From Neoarius graeffei (Eukaryota > Chordata > Actinopteri > Siluriformes > Ariidae): DNA of 64,000 nucleotides. The position numbers were made by a program, and so were the translations under genes. The stretch lies in assembly GCF_027579695.1 (NCBI RefSeq), contig NC_083596.1, forward strand, positions 17,449,755 to 17,513,754, given 5' to 3'. Positions within the stretch are counted from its first letter, which is position 1; each line of letters starts with the position of its first letter. Shown piece by piece: positions 46,601 to 59,676 of the stretch. The notes beneath the pieces are model-generated. The model made no database searches, was not told the DNA's origin, and saw only the letters and a list, made by a program, of their open reading frames with translations.

Positions 46601-49600
46601 TAAAGACTGCATGAAAAACAGACAGTCACCCATTAACATCGTGACCAGGAAAACCGTGGTGGACGACAGTCTCACACCGCTCAAATTCACTGGCTACCAA
46701 GAAGCCTTCAATGGCATCCTGGTAAACAATGGACACACTGGTAAGGGGTTAAACAAGCACATAAACCTGACTGAAATCTTTTGATTTTCAATGAATGGAA
46801 TCACTTATCTATCTTTTAATACGTGTGGAATAATTTATCCCACATCATTTTTATTGCACCACAGATGAGACTTTGTGATATAATACATGGCTCAACCCTG
46901 ATAGTTTTATTGGGAGCTATTGATATAATAGATGCTGATCTACCATCAAACATCATGACAATATTACTGAACTTCATTAATATTAGAACACTAATGTTGC
47001 AATAAAAGGAAATAAACCTACACACAAGTGTAACAGAGTTGATATTCTGTAACCATATTATATATTCCCAAATGTTTGGAAAGCACAAAAAATGCAGTTT
47101 ATTAACTAAGTTGTAGAAGTTTTCCTAATATTAGCGGGCCTTCTTGGCCATCGTTGATCACTGTACCTCATACTGTTCACATCAACAAACTTGTAGGGTT
47201 ATGTTTGATTTGATCAGATTGTCACAAATCACATGGTAAGACCATGTTGGTACATGAGACTCCCAGTTTGCCCTCCTGCACTCATTTAGCATATAATTAG
47301 CACATAATAATAGAAATGATTTTTGCAAATTTAAAACGGCCTCATCAGGTTTATTAAAAAGATTTCTGATGAGTAAACGGAGTGCAGGTAAAAATAAAAA
47401 AAGGAAATGGAAGTCAAATAATTGTTAGATAAGTGGAATAAATGTCACAGTTGATTTATCCTCATGGTGTAAGCTGTTAAAAGGCTCTGTGGCAGTGAAT
47501 CAGAAAGTGTCCTTGTCCATCTGTTCAAAAGATGATGCACTGGCAGCTCTTCAGAAAAAAGGTCAAACAGTGTGCAGAGTGATACCAAGTTGAGACTTGC
47601 TGCTGTGTGATATATTATGATCTTCCTGACTACTCTCCTACCCCCCTCTGCTTCTCCATACATAAAAACACCTCTGTGCTTATATCTGGTGACCTTCAGA
47701 ACAGCAAGCGTAGCATGGTCCATATTTTTTCTCCTGTTTATCACATTATCTCGAAGAAGAAGAAGAAGAAGAAGAAGAAGACTTTATTTGTCACATGTAC
47801 ACTAGAGCATAGCAAAATTCCTCCTCTGCATTTAACCCATCTGAAGCAGTGAACACACACACATACCCAAAGCAGTAGGCAGCTATGCTACAGCACCTGG
47901 GGAGCAGTTGGGGGTTAGGTGCCTTGCGTGGTGGTGGGGGGTTCTGTTCATTCACTCCCCCCCACATTTTTCCAGACCAGTTGTATTTCATTTGACGTCT
48001 GACAAGATGACTCAAGATCGTGTTTTCTGGCCTTGCTTGTGATAAATGTTAGATAAATGGCGGCACGGTGGTGTCGTGGTTAGCACTCTTGCCTCACAGC
48101 AAGAAGGTTCTGGGTTTGAGCCCAGCGGCTGACAGGGGCCTTTCTGTGTGTAGTTTGCATGTTCTCCCCATGTCTGCGTGGGTTTCCTCCGGGTACTCCG
48201 GTTTCCCCCACAGTCCAAAGACATGCAGTTAGGTCAACATAGGATGGCCTTGGGCTGAAGTGCCCAAGAGTGGCGGCGCACATGTACGCAGTGACTTTGC
48301 TCTCCTATGATGAGCTAAATTTTGTTGTACATTTGTGCAGTGACAATAAAGGCATTCTATTCTAAACATGCATTATCGCTCAGACACAGAGATGCCTTTG
48401 TGAGGTTATTAGAAATGCTCCTGATAGACAAAAGTCCTAAGAGAAATCTCAGTAAATAAAGCATACAGTGGTCAATATTCATTAAATCATTCAACTAAAG
48501 CTTTCCATCTTAAAATATGTTATTTAGTAACTACTGTGGATTATTCAATAACTGCAGTAAAACTAATAGGTCCAAAGTTACAAAATTGATTAATGTAAGT
48601 CTTGACCTGCAGACTGAGCCTTTGAATTTAAAGGATTACCCCAGTCACAATGGGTGCAGATTAATAACTGCAAAAATAATCAAGATAGTCATTCATCAAA
48701 TAACATTCAAAGGAATAATCAGGATCCCTGTTTCAGATGTGTTTGATTAAGGTTGTGTCTACAGTCCACAGGAGGGTAGAGTTCTAGGAGCGAGTAGGAC
48801 ACCCCAGTCTTAAAAAATTAATATTTTGTCCACTGTTTGAAAACAATAAACACTAGCCAACACTTAAAACAACAGGTTTAAGTAGCTAGTTCATGCATTT
48901 AGTCAATACAGCTCTGAATAGTTCTGAATTAATAAATTAATCAAATGTATTATAACTGCAATTAGGGGTCCAAGCACTGTAAAATGTAAAGATTTCTTCA
49001 TGAATGTGCATATAAAATCAAGTTTCACAGTATTATGTATTAGAATAATACATAATGTATTAGAATAAGTGCATTAATATAAACCTATGATTTGCCTTAT
49101 GATCAGCCAGTAGAGAAAAGTTAATTTCTGCTGCTCTATCTGTGATCTTTTTTCAGTCACTACCCACAGCTTGTGGCCATAGGTGCAGATAGGAACGTAG
49201 ATCAACCAGTAAATCAGTCAAAATTTTGGCTCTGCTCTCTTTTCACCATAACACAGGGGTCACCAAACTTTTTTCTCTGGGGGCCACATTGTTGTTCCTG
49301 ACTGTGATGGGGTCAGGTCAGCTATATAACATAGAATTGTATGACCCAGACAAATATGACCACCAGCAGGCCTCATTGTGTAGTAGAGATTACTAGCCTG
49401 GCACAGCCATCCCCACTACTATATCCCCCACTACTATATCAACACTTGATTCCTGGCACATATTTGTTTATCTTTACTAGTGGTTTGCAAAAGTAGTAAT
49501 CGAGTCTTCACACTTTGTTTTAATTTGAAATACCACAGATATTCCATTTATTTATTTTCTAATAAAAATAACATCAAAGCTGTCAAGGTAAGAAACATCT

Positions 49601-50856
49601 GCCTAGTTGAGGTGATTGACACTGGCAAAGGTGAGTGGAAAATTATAAATTGTAGGTAGGCCTGTTGATATTATTAATAATATTAATAATTGTGTGCAGC
49701 ACTTAATAAAGGTCAAATAAATAGGCCTAGAAAATAAATACATTAAAAAAAAAACAGTGAAATTATAATAATATGAGCAATAAATCAACTAGCCAGCTCT
49801 TATGCCTATCCATTTGAGCATGTTCAGTAAACATTTTTTAGGTCAAGGTGAAAATGAAATGAGCAGTAGGCCATTTACAGGTCAAAACTGAAGCATAATA
49901 CAGAATAATGGGAATCAAAATCAGTAGTATATGTAGGTGAGCTGGATTTGTACTTGTTGATTTGTACTCCTTGTCGGGACACACCTCCTCGACCACAGCA
50001 AGCATGCATACTTTAACAAAGTCCCCATCAGTAAACGGCTTTCCATGGGTAGCTAGTAGGTGAGCTACCTTATAGCTAGCTCGGACAGCAGCCTGGTGGA
50101 TCTGGGTTTGGCGAAGGAATACATTCTGTTGTGCAGCCAGTCTGCATTTCATCATCTGAATCCTGTCTTCTCTTGTTTGCCCTCACAAACTAGCATACTC
50201 TTTGTGGCGGGTTTCATAGTGATGACGCAGATTATATTCTTTGAAAACCGACACACTTTCTTTACATACAAGACAAACTGCACGGTCCTTACACTGAACG
50301 AAAAAATAATCGGTGGTCCACTGTTCTTTAAAAACTCTGCACTCTCTGTCAACTTTTCGCTGACCGCTAGCCATTTTGCTGTCCTGAACACTGACAGTTC
50401 TCTGCGCGTGCGCTGCCTGTCACTGCTTGATCGCGAGCATATGACGAAAATTCGGAAAATATGAATAGTTCATTTTATAACTAAATATCAATTTTAATTG
50501 ATAAAATCAACAAAATACAAGATGCAGACATGTTATTATTTGCCAAAAAGCAATTTAAAAAAAATAGGCCATAACCACTTTTGGGGATTGCCTCATAGGG
50601 CCGGTTCAAGTGGTGGGGGGCAGAGGGGCTGGGGGGCCGGTCAAAGGGGGGTGGCGGGCCGGAGTCAGCCCGCGGGCCGTAGTTTGGTGACCCCTGCCAT
50701 GACAGATTGGTACAGCTTCTGCATCATTGCAGAAGCTGCACCGATCTGTCTGATGATCTCCCACTCCATTAAGACTCCACTTGAGGCAAGGATTCATCCC
50801 CAACTCAGAGCAGGCAATTCCACCATTTTCTGGTTAAGAACCATGGCCTCAGACTT

Positions 50857-50920
<64 letters not shown>

Positions 50921-53900
50921 CACAACTTTATTCAGCACACACTTGTGAAATTTCCTCTCTGCATTTAACCCATCTGAAGCAGTGAACACACATGCACACA
51001 CACGTGAGCAATGAGCACACACACCTACCCAGAGCAGTGGGCAGCCATGCTAACAGCGCCCGGGGAGCAGTTGGGAGTTAGGCGTCTCACTCAAGGGCAC
51101 CTCAGCCCAAGGCCGTCCCATATTAACCTAACTGCATGTCTTTGGACCGTGGGGGAAACCGGAGCACCCGGAGGAAACCCACGCAGACATGGGGAGAGCA
51201 TGCAAACTCCACACAGAAAGGCCCTCGCCGGCCACTGGGTTCGAACCAAAAAAAGGAGGTGTTGATTCCTATCCCAGCCACTTCACACTCTGCTGCAAAC
51301 CACCCCAGTGCAAGCTAGAAGTCATGGCTCGATGAAGCCAACAGGACCAAATCATCTGCAAAAAGCAATGATGCCATCCTTTTGACTATGCCTAGAAATT
51401 CTGTTCATAAAAATTATCAATAGAATGGGTGACAAAAGGCAGCCCTAGCAGAGACCAACACCCACTGGGAATGAGTCTGACATATTGCCAGCAATGCGAA
51501 CCAAGCTCTTGCTTTGATTATACAGGGCCCAAATGGCAGGTAGCAGCAGGCCCAGTACCCAATACTCCCGAAGTACCCCCCACAGGACAATTTGAGAGAC
51601 ATGGTTCTATGCCTTTTCCAAGTCCATAAAGCACATGTAGACTGGTTGGGCAAACTCCCATGCACCCTCCAGTACCTTTGTGAAGATAAAGAGCTGGTCC
51701 AGTGTTCCATGACCAGGACAAAAACTACATTGTTCCTCCTGAATCCAGGGTTTGACTAACAGATGGACTCTCCTCTCCAGAACCCTGGTATAGACCTTCC
51801 AAGGGAGGCTGAGGAGTGTGATAACCCTAAAGTTGGAACACACCCTCTGGTCCCCCTTCTTAAAAAGTGTTGAAGAGGTCTGTCCAATCAAGACAGCCAC
51901 AGAACATCCAGATCCTTAAGGAACTCAGGGCAGATCTCATCCCCCTCTGGGACCCTGCCACTGAAAAGTTTTTTTAACCATCTCAGTGACCTCAGCCCTC
52001 GCGATCAAAGACTCTCCCTCTGAGTCCTCATACTCTGCTTCCTCTGTGGAAGGCATGTCAGTGGGATTCAGGAGATCCTCAAAGTATTCCTTCCACCACC
52101 TGACTATGTATTCAGTTGAAGTCAGCAACACTCCAATCCCACTGTATACAGTAGGGGCAAAGCACTGCTTCCCCTTCCTGAGTCATCTGTTTTCCAGAAT
52201 CTCTTTGAGGTTGATTGAAAGTTATGGCCTCACCAAACCCAAGTTTTTGCTTCTGCAAGCATTGCATTCTGCTTGGCCAGTCAGTATCTGTCAGCTGCCT
52301 CCAGAGTCCTACAAGCTAACCATAGGACTCCTTCTTCAGCTCAACAGCTCCCTTTACCACTAGTGTTTACCATTGGGTTTGGGGGTTGCCGCTGCGACAG
52401 GCACCAACAACCATACTTCCACAACTCCATATAGCCACCTCAGCAATAGTGGTGTCAAACATGGTCATTTGGACTCATTGTTCCTGACCTCCCTTGGAAT
52501 GCAGTAGAAGTTCTACCGGAAGTGTGAGTTGAAGATCTTCTGGAGAAAAGCCTCTACCCAACATTCCCAGCTCACCCACACTTTACATTTGGGTGTACCA
52601 GGCCTGTCTGGCATCCTCCCCCACCATCTGGTCCAATTCATCATCAGGTGGTGATCAGTTGACAGTTTAGCTCCTCTCTTCACCTGATTGTCCAAAACTT
52701 ACAGTCACTGATCTGATAACACAACTACAAAATTGACCATCTACCTATGGCCTAGGATGTCCTGGTGCCAAGTACACTTATGAACACCCCATGCTTGAAC
52801 ATGGTGTTCATTAGAAGAAACCTTTATTTGTCACATGCACACTTCAAGCACAGTGAAATTCATCCTCTGCATTTAACACATCTGAAGCAGTGAACACACG
52901 CACACACACCCAGAGCAGTGGGCAGCCACACTACAGTGCCCGGGGAGCAGTCAGGGGTTAGGTACCTTGCTCAAGGGCACTTCAGTCCAAAGCCACCCCA
53001 CGTTAACCTAACTGCATGTCTTTGGACTGTGAGGGAAACTGGAGCACCTGGAGGAAACCCATGCAGACATGGGGAGAACATGCAAACTCCACACAGAAAG
53101 GCCCTCGCCGGCCACTGGGTTCGAACCCGGAACCTTCTTGCTGTGAGGCGACCGTGCTAACCACTACACCACCGTAGACAAACTATGATAAGCAAGGAAG
53201 TCCAATAACAAAACACCACTCGGGTTCAGATGAGGCAGGCCATTCCTCCCAATCACTCCCCTCCAGGTTTCTCTTTCATTGCCCACATGAGGGGCAGTTC
53301 CCCAGTAGAACAATAGAATCCCCAGAGGGAGCACCTTCCAGCACCCTGTCTAAAGAGTCCAAGATGGCCAAGATACTTTTATGTTCTGCACATAATCACA
53401 AACAACAGTCAGAGCCCATTCCCTTATTCAAAGGTGTAGGAAAGCAGCCCTCTCATTCACCAGGGAAAACTCCAAAATATAAGCACCAGAGGACTATAAG
53501 TATATCCAGACTTACCCACTGCTTCTCACCCAGGACAACTGTAGAGTGGGACAAAGTCCAGATCCTCTCCAGGAGATTGGTTCCAGAACCTGCGCTGTGT
53601 GTTGAAGAGAGCCCAACTAGCTGGTATCTCTCAACCTCATGCACAAGCTCAGGCTCCTTACCAACCAGAGTGGTAATAATCCATGTCCCTAAAACCAGTT
53701 TCAGCAGCTAGGGATTGGCCCACCAAGATCCTTTGCCAGCTGCCCGATCCACAATGCACTGGACCCCTATGGCTCATCCTGTAGCTGGTGGGCCTACATC
53801 TTTCTTTTGGGCTAAGCCTGGCCAGGCCCCATGGGTCCAGATTACCAGGTGCTTGCAAATAAGTCCCCTCACCAAGCCTGGCTCCAGGGTGGGGCCCTGG

Positions 53901-56335
53901 TATCCCTGTTCTGGGTGAGGTTTCATGCTTCCTTGATTCCCTCCATCTCATAGACATCTTTAGAATTGCACTTAGTCTGGCCCCTTACCTAGGACCAATT
54001 TGCCAATTGTCCCAGACAACATAGCTCCTAGGATCACTCAGGCACTCAAACCCCTCCACCATGAAAAGTTGCCAATTCACAGAAGGTATTTTAAAAAAAT
54101 TAAAACAAAACACTGAAATTAAAAACAAGCACTTCTCTTTTCTTGTGTGTTACACTTTCAATCTTCAATGAGGCTGCATCAGACCTTAAAACTTGATCTG
54201 AATCTGCAAACATTGAAAGACCTTTTAAGGTGTGCTTCAAAATTATTATTAGCTCAGATACGTGAATAAAATACCCTAGCATTCAGTCTGCAGGCCACAG
54301 CACACAGTAGGCTCTATAGCCATCTAGCTTTAGAATGCTAGAGGACGATTTGTCCTCTAACTTAGCTGACTACTGCTGCTGATGCATAATTTGATTCCAA
54401 AAAGCTTCAGCGAAATTAATAAATATCCTCCATGGGACCTGCATTCAGTCTCTGACTTAAGAAAACATAAGAGGCACTTCTCAGAGATGATGTTTCGGTT
54501 CTACTATTTTCTTCTGCAGTGACAATGTCTGTGACCCATCTGGCAAGTGTGAGTGGGGGGAACCTTGGAGCCACTTACAAAGCCTTACAGTTTCACTTTC
54601 ACTGGGGAGAAGATGGAGGCCCTGGATCTGAACACACCATTGATGGAGAACAGTACCCCATGGAGGTATGATCCCATTATACACACACTTATAAGGAAAC
54701 ATATTGAAATCACAGATCATCCAGATTCTGTCAAAGAATCTCAGTTTACATGTGAATGTAATTTGAATAGGATTTATGTGCATATAAGGGGTGTTACCAT
54801 AAGAACCAGAAGTTTATGACTCCTATCAGTGTAACAAGTAACCAATGGTAGCTCAGGATAGCAACAATGTCAATCTTAGCTAAACGTTCCTATTAAAAGA
54901 AAAAAAAATGTTGTCATGAGATGGGGGAATTAGTAAATGACCAAATTAGGAGAAAGTGGGGTTTAAAAAAATACAAATGATAAGGAACGTCTGCATTATC
55001 CAGGAAGAGATATTAGTTTGAATTTTACAGTTTTCACACATTAGTGATCATGAATTGAATTTAAGATATATCAACTCTGCATAATGTTACTGCAACTTAA
55101 AAAAGTAGCTTTGTCAATAATAACAGCCATCATTCTGTCTGTCTGTCTGTCTCTCTCTCTCGCTCTCTCTCTGTCTGTCCCATTAGATGCATATTGTTCA
55201 TATTAGGAACGATTTTAAATCTTTGGAAGAAGCATTGAAGGACCCAAAGGGAGTGGCAGTGCTGGGATTCTTTTATGAGGTACCATTGTTAATTTTTTTT
55301 CATAATGTTACATGAGCAGTCTTAAGAGCTTTTTAGCTGTACAACAAAATGTTGTTATGGAATCCACTTGATTTTTGACCACTGAAAAAAATGGGGTGAG
55401 TTTTATTTATTCAAATGCTTAAAGTTGACAGTTTGCAGACTGTTGAAATGCTGGAACCTGACATTAGAAAACAATGCACAAACCACAAGGACATTTTAGA
55501 GTACTATCGTTAACCTATTTGTTCATCTCATCTCATCTCATTATCTCTAGCTGCTTTATCCTTCTACAGGGTCGCAGGCGAGCTGGAGCCTATCCCAGCT
55601 GACTCCGGGCGAAAGGCGGGGTACACCCTGGACAAGTCGCCAGGTCATCACAGGGCTGACACATAGACACAGACAACCATTCACACTCACATTCACACCT
55701 ACGGTCAATTTAGAGTCACCAGTTAACCTAACCTGCATGTCTTTGGACTGTGGGGGAAACCGGAGCACCCGAAGGAAACCCACGCGGACACGGGGAGAAC
55801 ATGCAAACTCCGCACAGAAAGGCCCTCACCGGCCACGGGGCTCGAACCCGGACCTTCTTGCTGTGAGGCGACAGCGCTAACCACTACACCACCGTGCCGC
55901 CCCCCTATTTGTTCAATCAGAAAAAAAAAATCAGAAATTGAAATTTGTTTGACTTTTTTAGAAAAAGAAAAAAGGACTTTCACAGAACAACATTTTTGGA
56001 CAATATTTTGGTGTGCAAGTTGCTCTAAGGGGTCACATGATTATTTGGAATCTGTCATCGTACAATTATTTCTTGAATTGTGTAGCCTGTGTGCAAAGAT
56101 TAAAAATCAGTATACTGTATTTTTTTCATGACAGAAATCAAAGAGTGCAAACAAAAAGTATGATGGACTCATACAAGCTGTGAGGAAAGTGGAAAGTACT
56201 GGTGAGTAATATATATTTATATATTCTGGAAAATATGTCAAAGTGAGTCTTTTTTTTGCTTGTAAAATGTTGAACAATTTACACAATTGATTATACATCA
56301 TGTCATATCTCAGAAGTCAAGCAGAATTGCGTACA

Positions 56336-56386
<51 letters not shown>

Positions 56387-59300
56387 CACGAAATCGAGTT
56401 GTACATAAAGCAAAGCACATCTTTATTCAGCACACATTTGTGAAATTCCTCTCTGCATTTAACCCATCTGAAGCAGTGAACACACACATGCACACATACG
56501 TGAGCAATGAGCACACACACACGTGAGCTTGTGTGCAACTGCTCCCCGGGAGTTACAGTAGGTGCCTTGCTCAAGGGCACCTCAGCCCAAGGCCGTCCCA
56601 TATTAACCAAACCTGCATGTCTTTGGACTGTGGGGGAAACCGGAGCACCCGGAGGAAACCCACGCAGACACGGGGAGAACATGCAAACTCTACACAGAAA
56701 GTCCCCCGCCGGCCACTGGGCTCGAACCCAGAACCTTCTTACTCTGAGGCAACCGTGCTAACCACTACACATGAGCTTATAACTGATGAGGCATGTAGCA
56801 CTGAGTTGGCTATAAGCAATGTACGACGAGATTGAGTGGGATAATTGTTTTATTATATCTACATTCACTGGATTTTGAGAAACGAAGCATTTTTATTTTT
56901 ATTTTTTGCAAATTCGATAAGTAAAAACATTATACAAAACGTCTGACAAAATCATTCCCGCTTAGAATGTAAACAAACTGGTGAAATGACAGCAGCAATT
57001 TGTGAACAATGAGATAATAATTCTTGAAAGATAAAAAAGATACGTTCTTACCATCAAATACTTTCATTCCATATTTTGTTGGGGTTTTTTTGTACTTTGG
57101 GGGGTTTTGTTTTTGAGTAGAGTTTTTATTTCATTCTCAGTTGGTTCAGCAAAATGCCATTTTGTTTTTCTCTACACACTGTACAACCCCGATTCCAAAA
57201 AAGTTGGGACAAAAGGCAAATTGTAAATAAAAACGGAATGCAATGATATGGAAGTTTCAAAATTCCATATTTTATTCAGAATAGAACATAGATGACATAT
57301 CAAATGTTTAAACTGAGAAAATGTATCATTTAAAGAGAAAAATTAGGTGATTTTTAAATTTCATGACAACAACACATCCCAAAAAAGTTGGGACAAGGCC
57401 ATGTTTACCACTGTGAGACATCCCCTTTTCTCTTTACAACAGTCTGTAAACGTCTGGGGACTGAGGAGACAAGTTGCTCAAGTTTAGGGATAGGAATGTT
57501 AACCCATTCTTGTCTAATGTAGGATTCTAGTTGCTCAACTGTCTTAGGCTTTTTTTGTCGTATCTTCCGTTTTATGATGCGCCAAATGTTTTCTATGGGT
57601 GAAAGATCTGGACTGCAGGCTGGCCAGTTCAGTACCCGGACCCTTCTTCTACGCAGCCATGATGCTGTAATTGATGCAGTATGTGGTTTGGCATTGTCAT
57701 GTTGGAAAATGCAAGATCTTCCCTGAAAGAGACGTCATCTGGATGGGAGCATATGTTGCTCTAGAACCTGGATATACCTTTCAGCATTGATGGTGTCTTT
57801 CCAGATGTGTAAGCTGCCCATGCCACATGCACTAATGCAACCCCATACCATCAGAGATGCAGGCTTCTGAACTGAGCGCTGATAACAACTTGGGTCATCC
57901 TTTTCCTCTTTAGTCCGAATGACACCGCGTCCCTGATTTCCATAAAGAACTTCAAATTTTGATTCGTCTGACCACAGAACAGTTTTCCACTTTGCCACAG
58001 TCCATTTTAAATGAGCCTTGGCCCAGAGAAGACGTCTGCGCTTCTGGATCGTGTTTAGATACGGCTTCTCCTTTGAACTATAGAGTTTTAGCTGGCAACG
58101 GCGGATGGCACGGTGAATTGTGTTCACAGATAATGTTCTCTGGAAATATTCCTGAGCCCATTTTGTGATTTCCAATACAGAAGCATGCCTGTATGTGATG
58201 CAGTGCCGTCTAAGGGCCCGAAGATCACGGGCACCCAGTATGGTTTTCCAGCCTTGACCCTTACGCACAGAGATTCTTCCAGATTCTCTGAATCTTTTGA
58301 TGATATTATGCACTGTAGATGATGATATGTTCAAACTCTTTGCAATTTTACACTGTGGAACTCCTTTCTGATATTGCTCCACTATTTGTCAGCACAGAAT
58401 TAGGGGGATTGGTGATCCTCTTCCCATCTTTACTTCTGAGAGCCACTGCCACTCCAAGATGCTTTTTTATACCCAGTCATGTTAATGACCTATTGCCAAT
58501 TGACCTAATGAGTTGCAATTTGGTCCTCCAGCTGTTCCTTTTTTGTACCTTTAACTTTTCCAGCCTCTTATTGCCCCTGTCCCAACTTTTTTGAGATGTG
58601 TTGCTGTCATGAAATTTCAAATGAGCCAATATTTGGCATGAAATTTCAAAATGTCTCACTTTCGACATTTGATATGTTGTCTATGTTCTATTGTGAATAC
58701 AATATCAGTTTTTGAGATTTGTAAATTATTGCATTCTGTTTTTATTTACATTTTGTACTTTGTCCCAACTTTTTTGGAATCAGGGTTGTATATGAGCTAA
58801 TATCCTAGTGGTAGAGTAGCCAATCAGAGTGCGTGATTGCTTATATCCAGTGAATGTGGATATATAAAGTCTTAGGTACCCTGTTTTTTTCATACAAACT
58901 TTGTTATAGATTTCTTCTACATTATCAAGTCAGTATGAAAACATTTTAGAGTTCCAAATGTTCATTTTCAAGCACAAAGTTAAATGTTACAGAAAAAAAA
59001 AGTTTGCATCTGAGCAGCATATTCCATAAGAGCCCATTTTTCAGATGAAAAAAGAAAACATAATGAAGGCTACTGGGTTTTGGTGCAAAATGAAGAAGCG
59101 AGTATGACAGTCAAAGTGTCCAGAAGAACCGTGGCTGGTTCTGCAAGATGCTCAGTAAAACCTACAGCTCATTTCCTTATAAAACTGCACTCACTGTACC
59201 TCAGACTACTTTTTTTTTTAAACAAAACGTCGTCTTACACCAAATATTGACTTTGTGTCATTTTTTCCATTTCTTATGGCTTACTGCTGTTTACAGTATT

Positions 59301-59614
59301 TTTTTTTTAATGTTGAAACATTTCATTTCATTATTTTATGCTATTTTTTGTCTACAGCATTTATTTACATGTGCCCAGGACTTGGTCATGGGTGTCAAAG
59401 TCTCAGTGATTCACATGAGGCACGAATCCCAATCCCACAGAAGAGCTTCTGTAGCACAAACTGCTGAAAAAGTTAATGCTGACTACAACAAAAATGTGTC
59501 AGCATGAACTTTTTCAACAGTTTTCAGCAGTTTTTTCAGCCTTGCGTTTTTCAGCCATTGTAAAAGGATCATCAGTGTTATTCACGTCACCTGTCAGTGG
59601 TCATAATGTTATGG

Positions 59615-59676
<62 letters not shown>

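Larger units (their letters stand above)
56856..58862. repeat. TIR-bearing repeat, copy 2, interrupted by Tc1
   Basis: Ends TATCTACATTCACTGGAT (56856-56873) and ATCCAGTGAATGTGGATA (58845-58862). Without the Tc1-like insertion it is 400 bases, against 585 in copy 1; the difference equals the extra block in copy 1. Similarity also extends left to about 56384, across the SINE. Confidence 0.7.

Noticed and set aside
50183-50374. Zinc-finger frame as a host ZBED gene
   Set aside because: Lies within hAT termini and TSD, has a stop, and lacks the rest of the protein.
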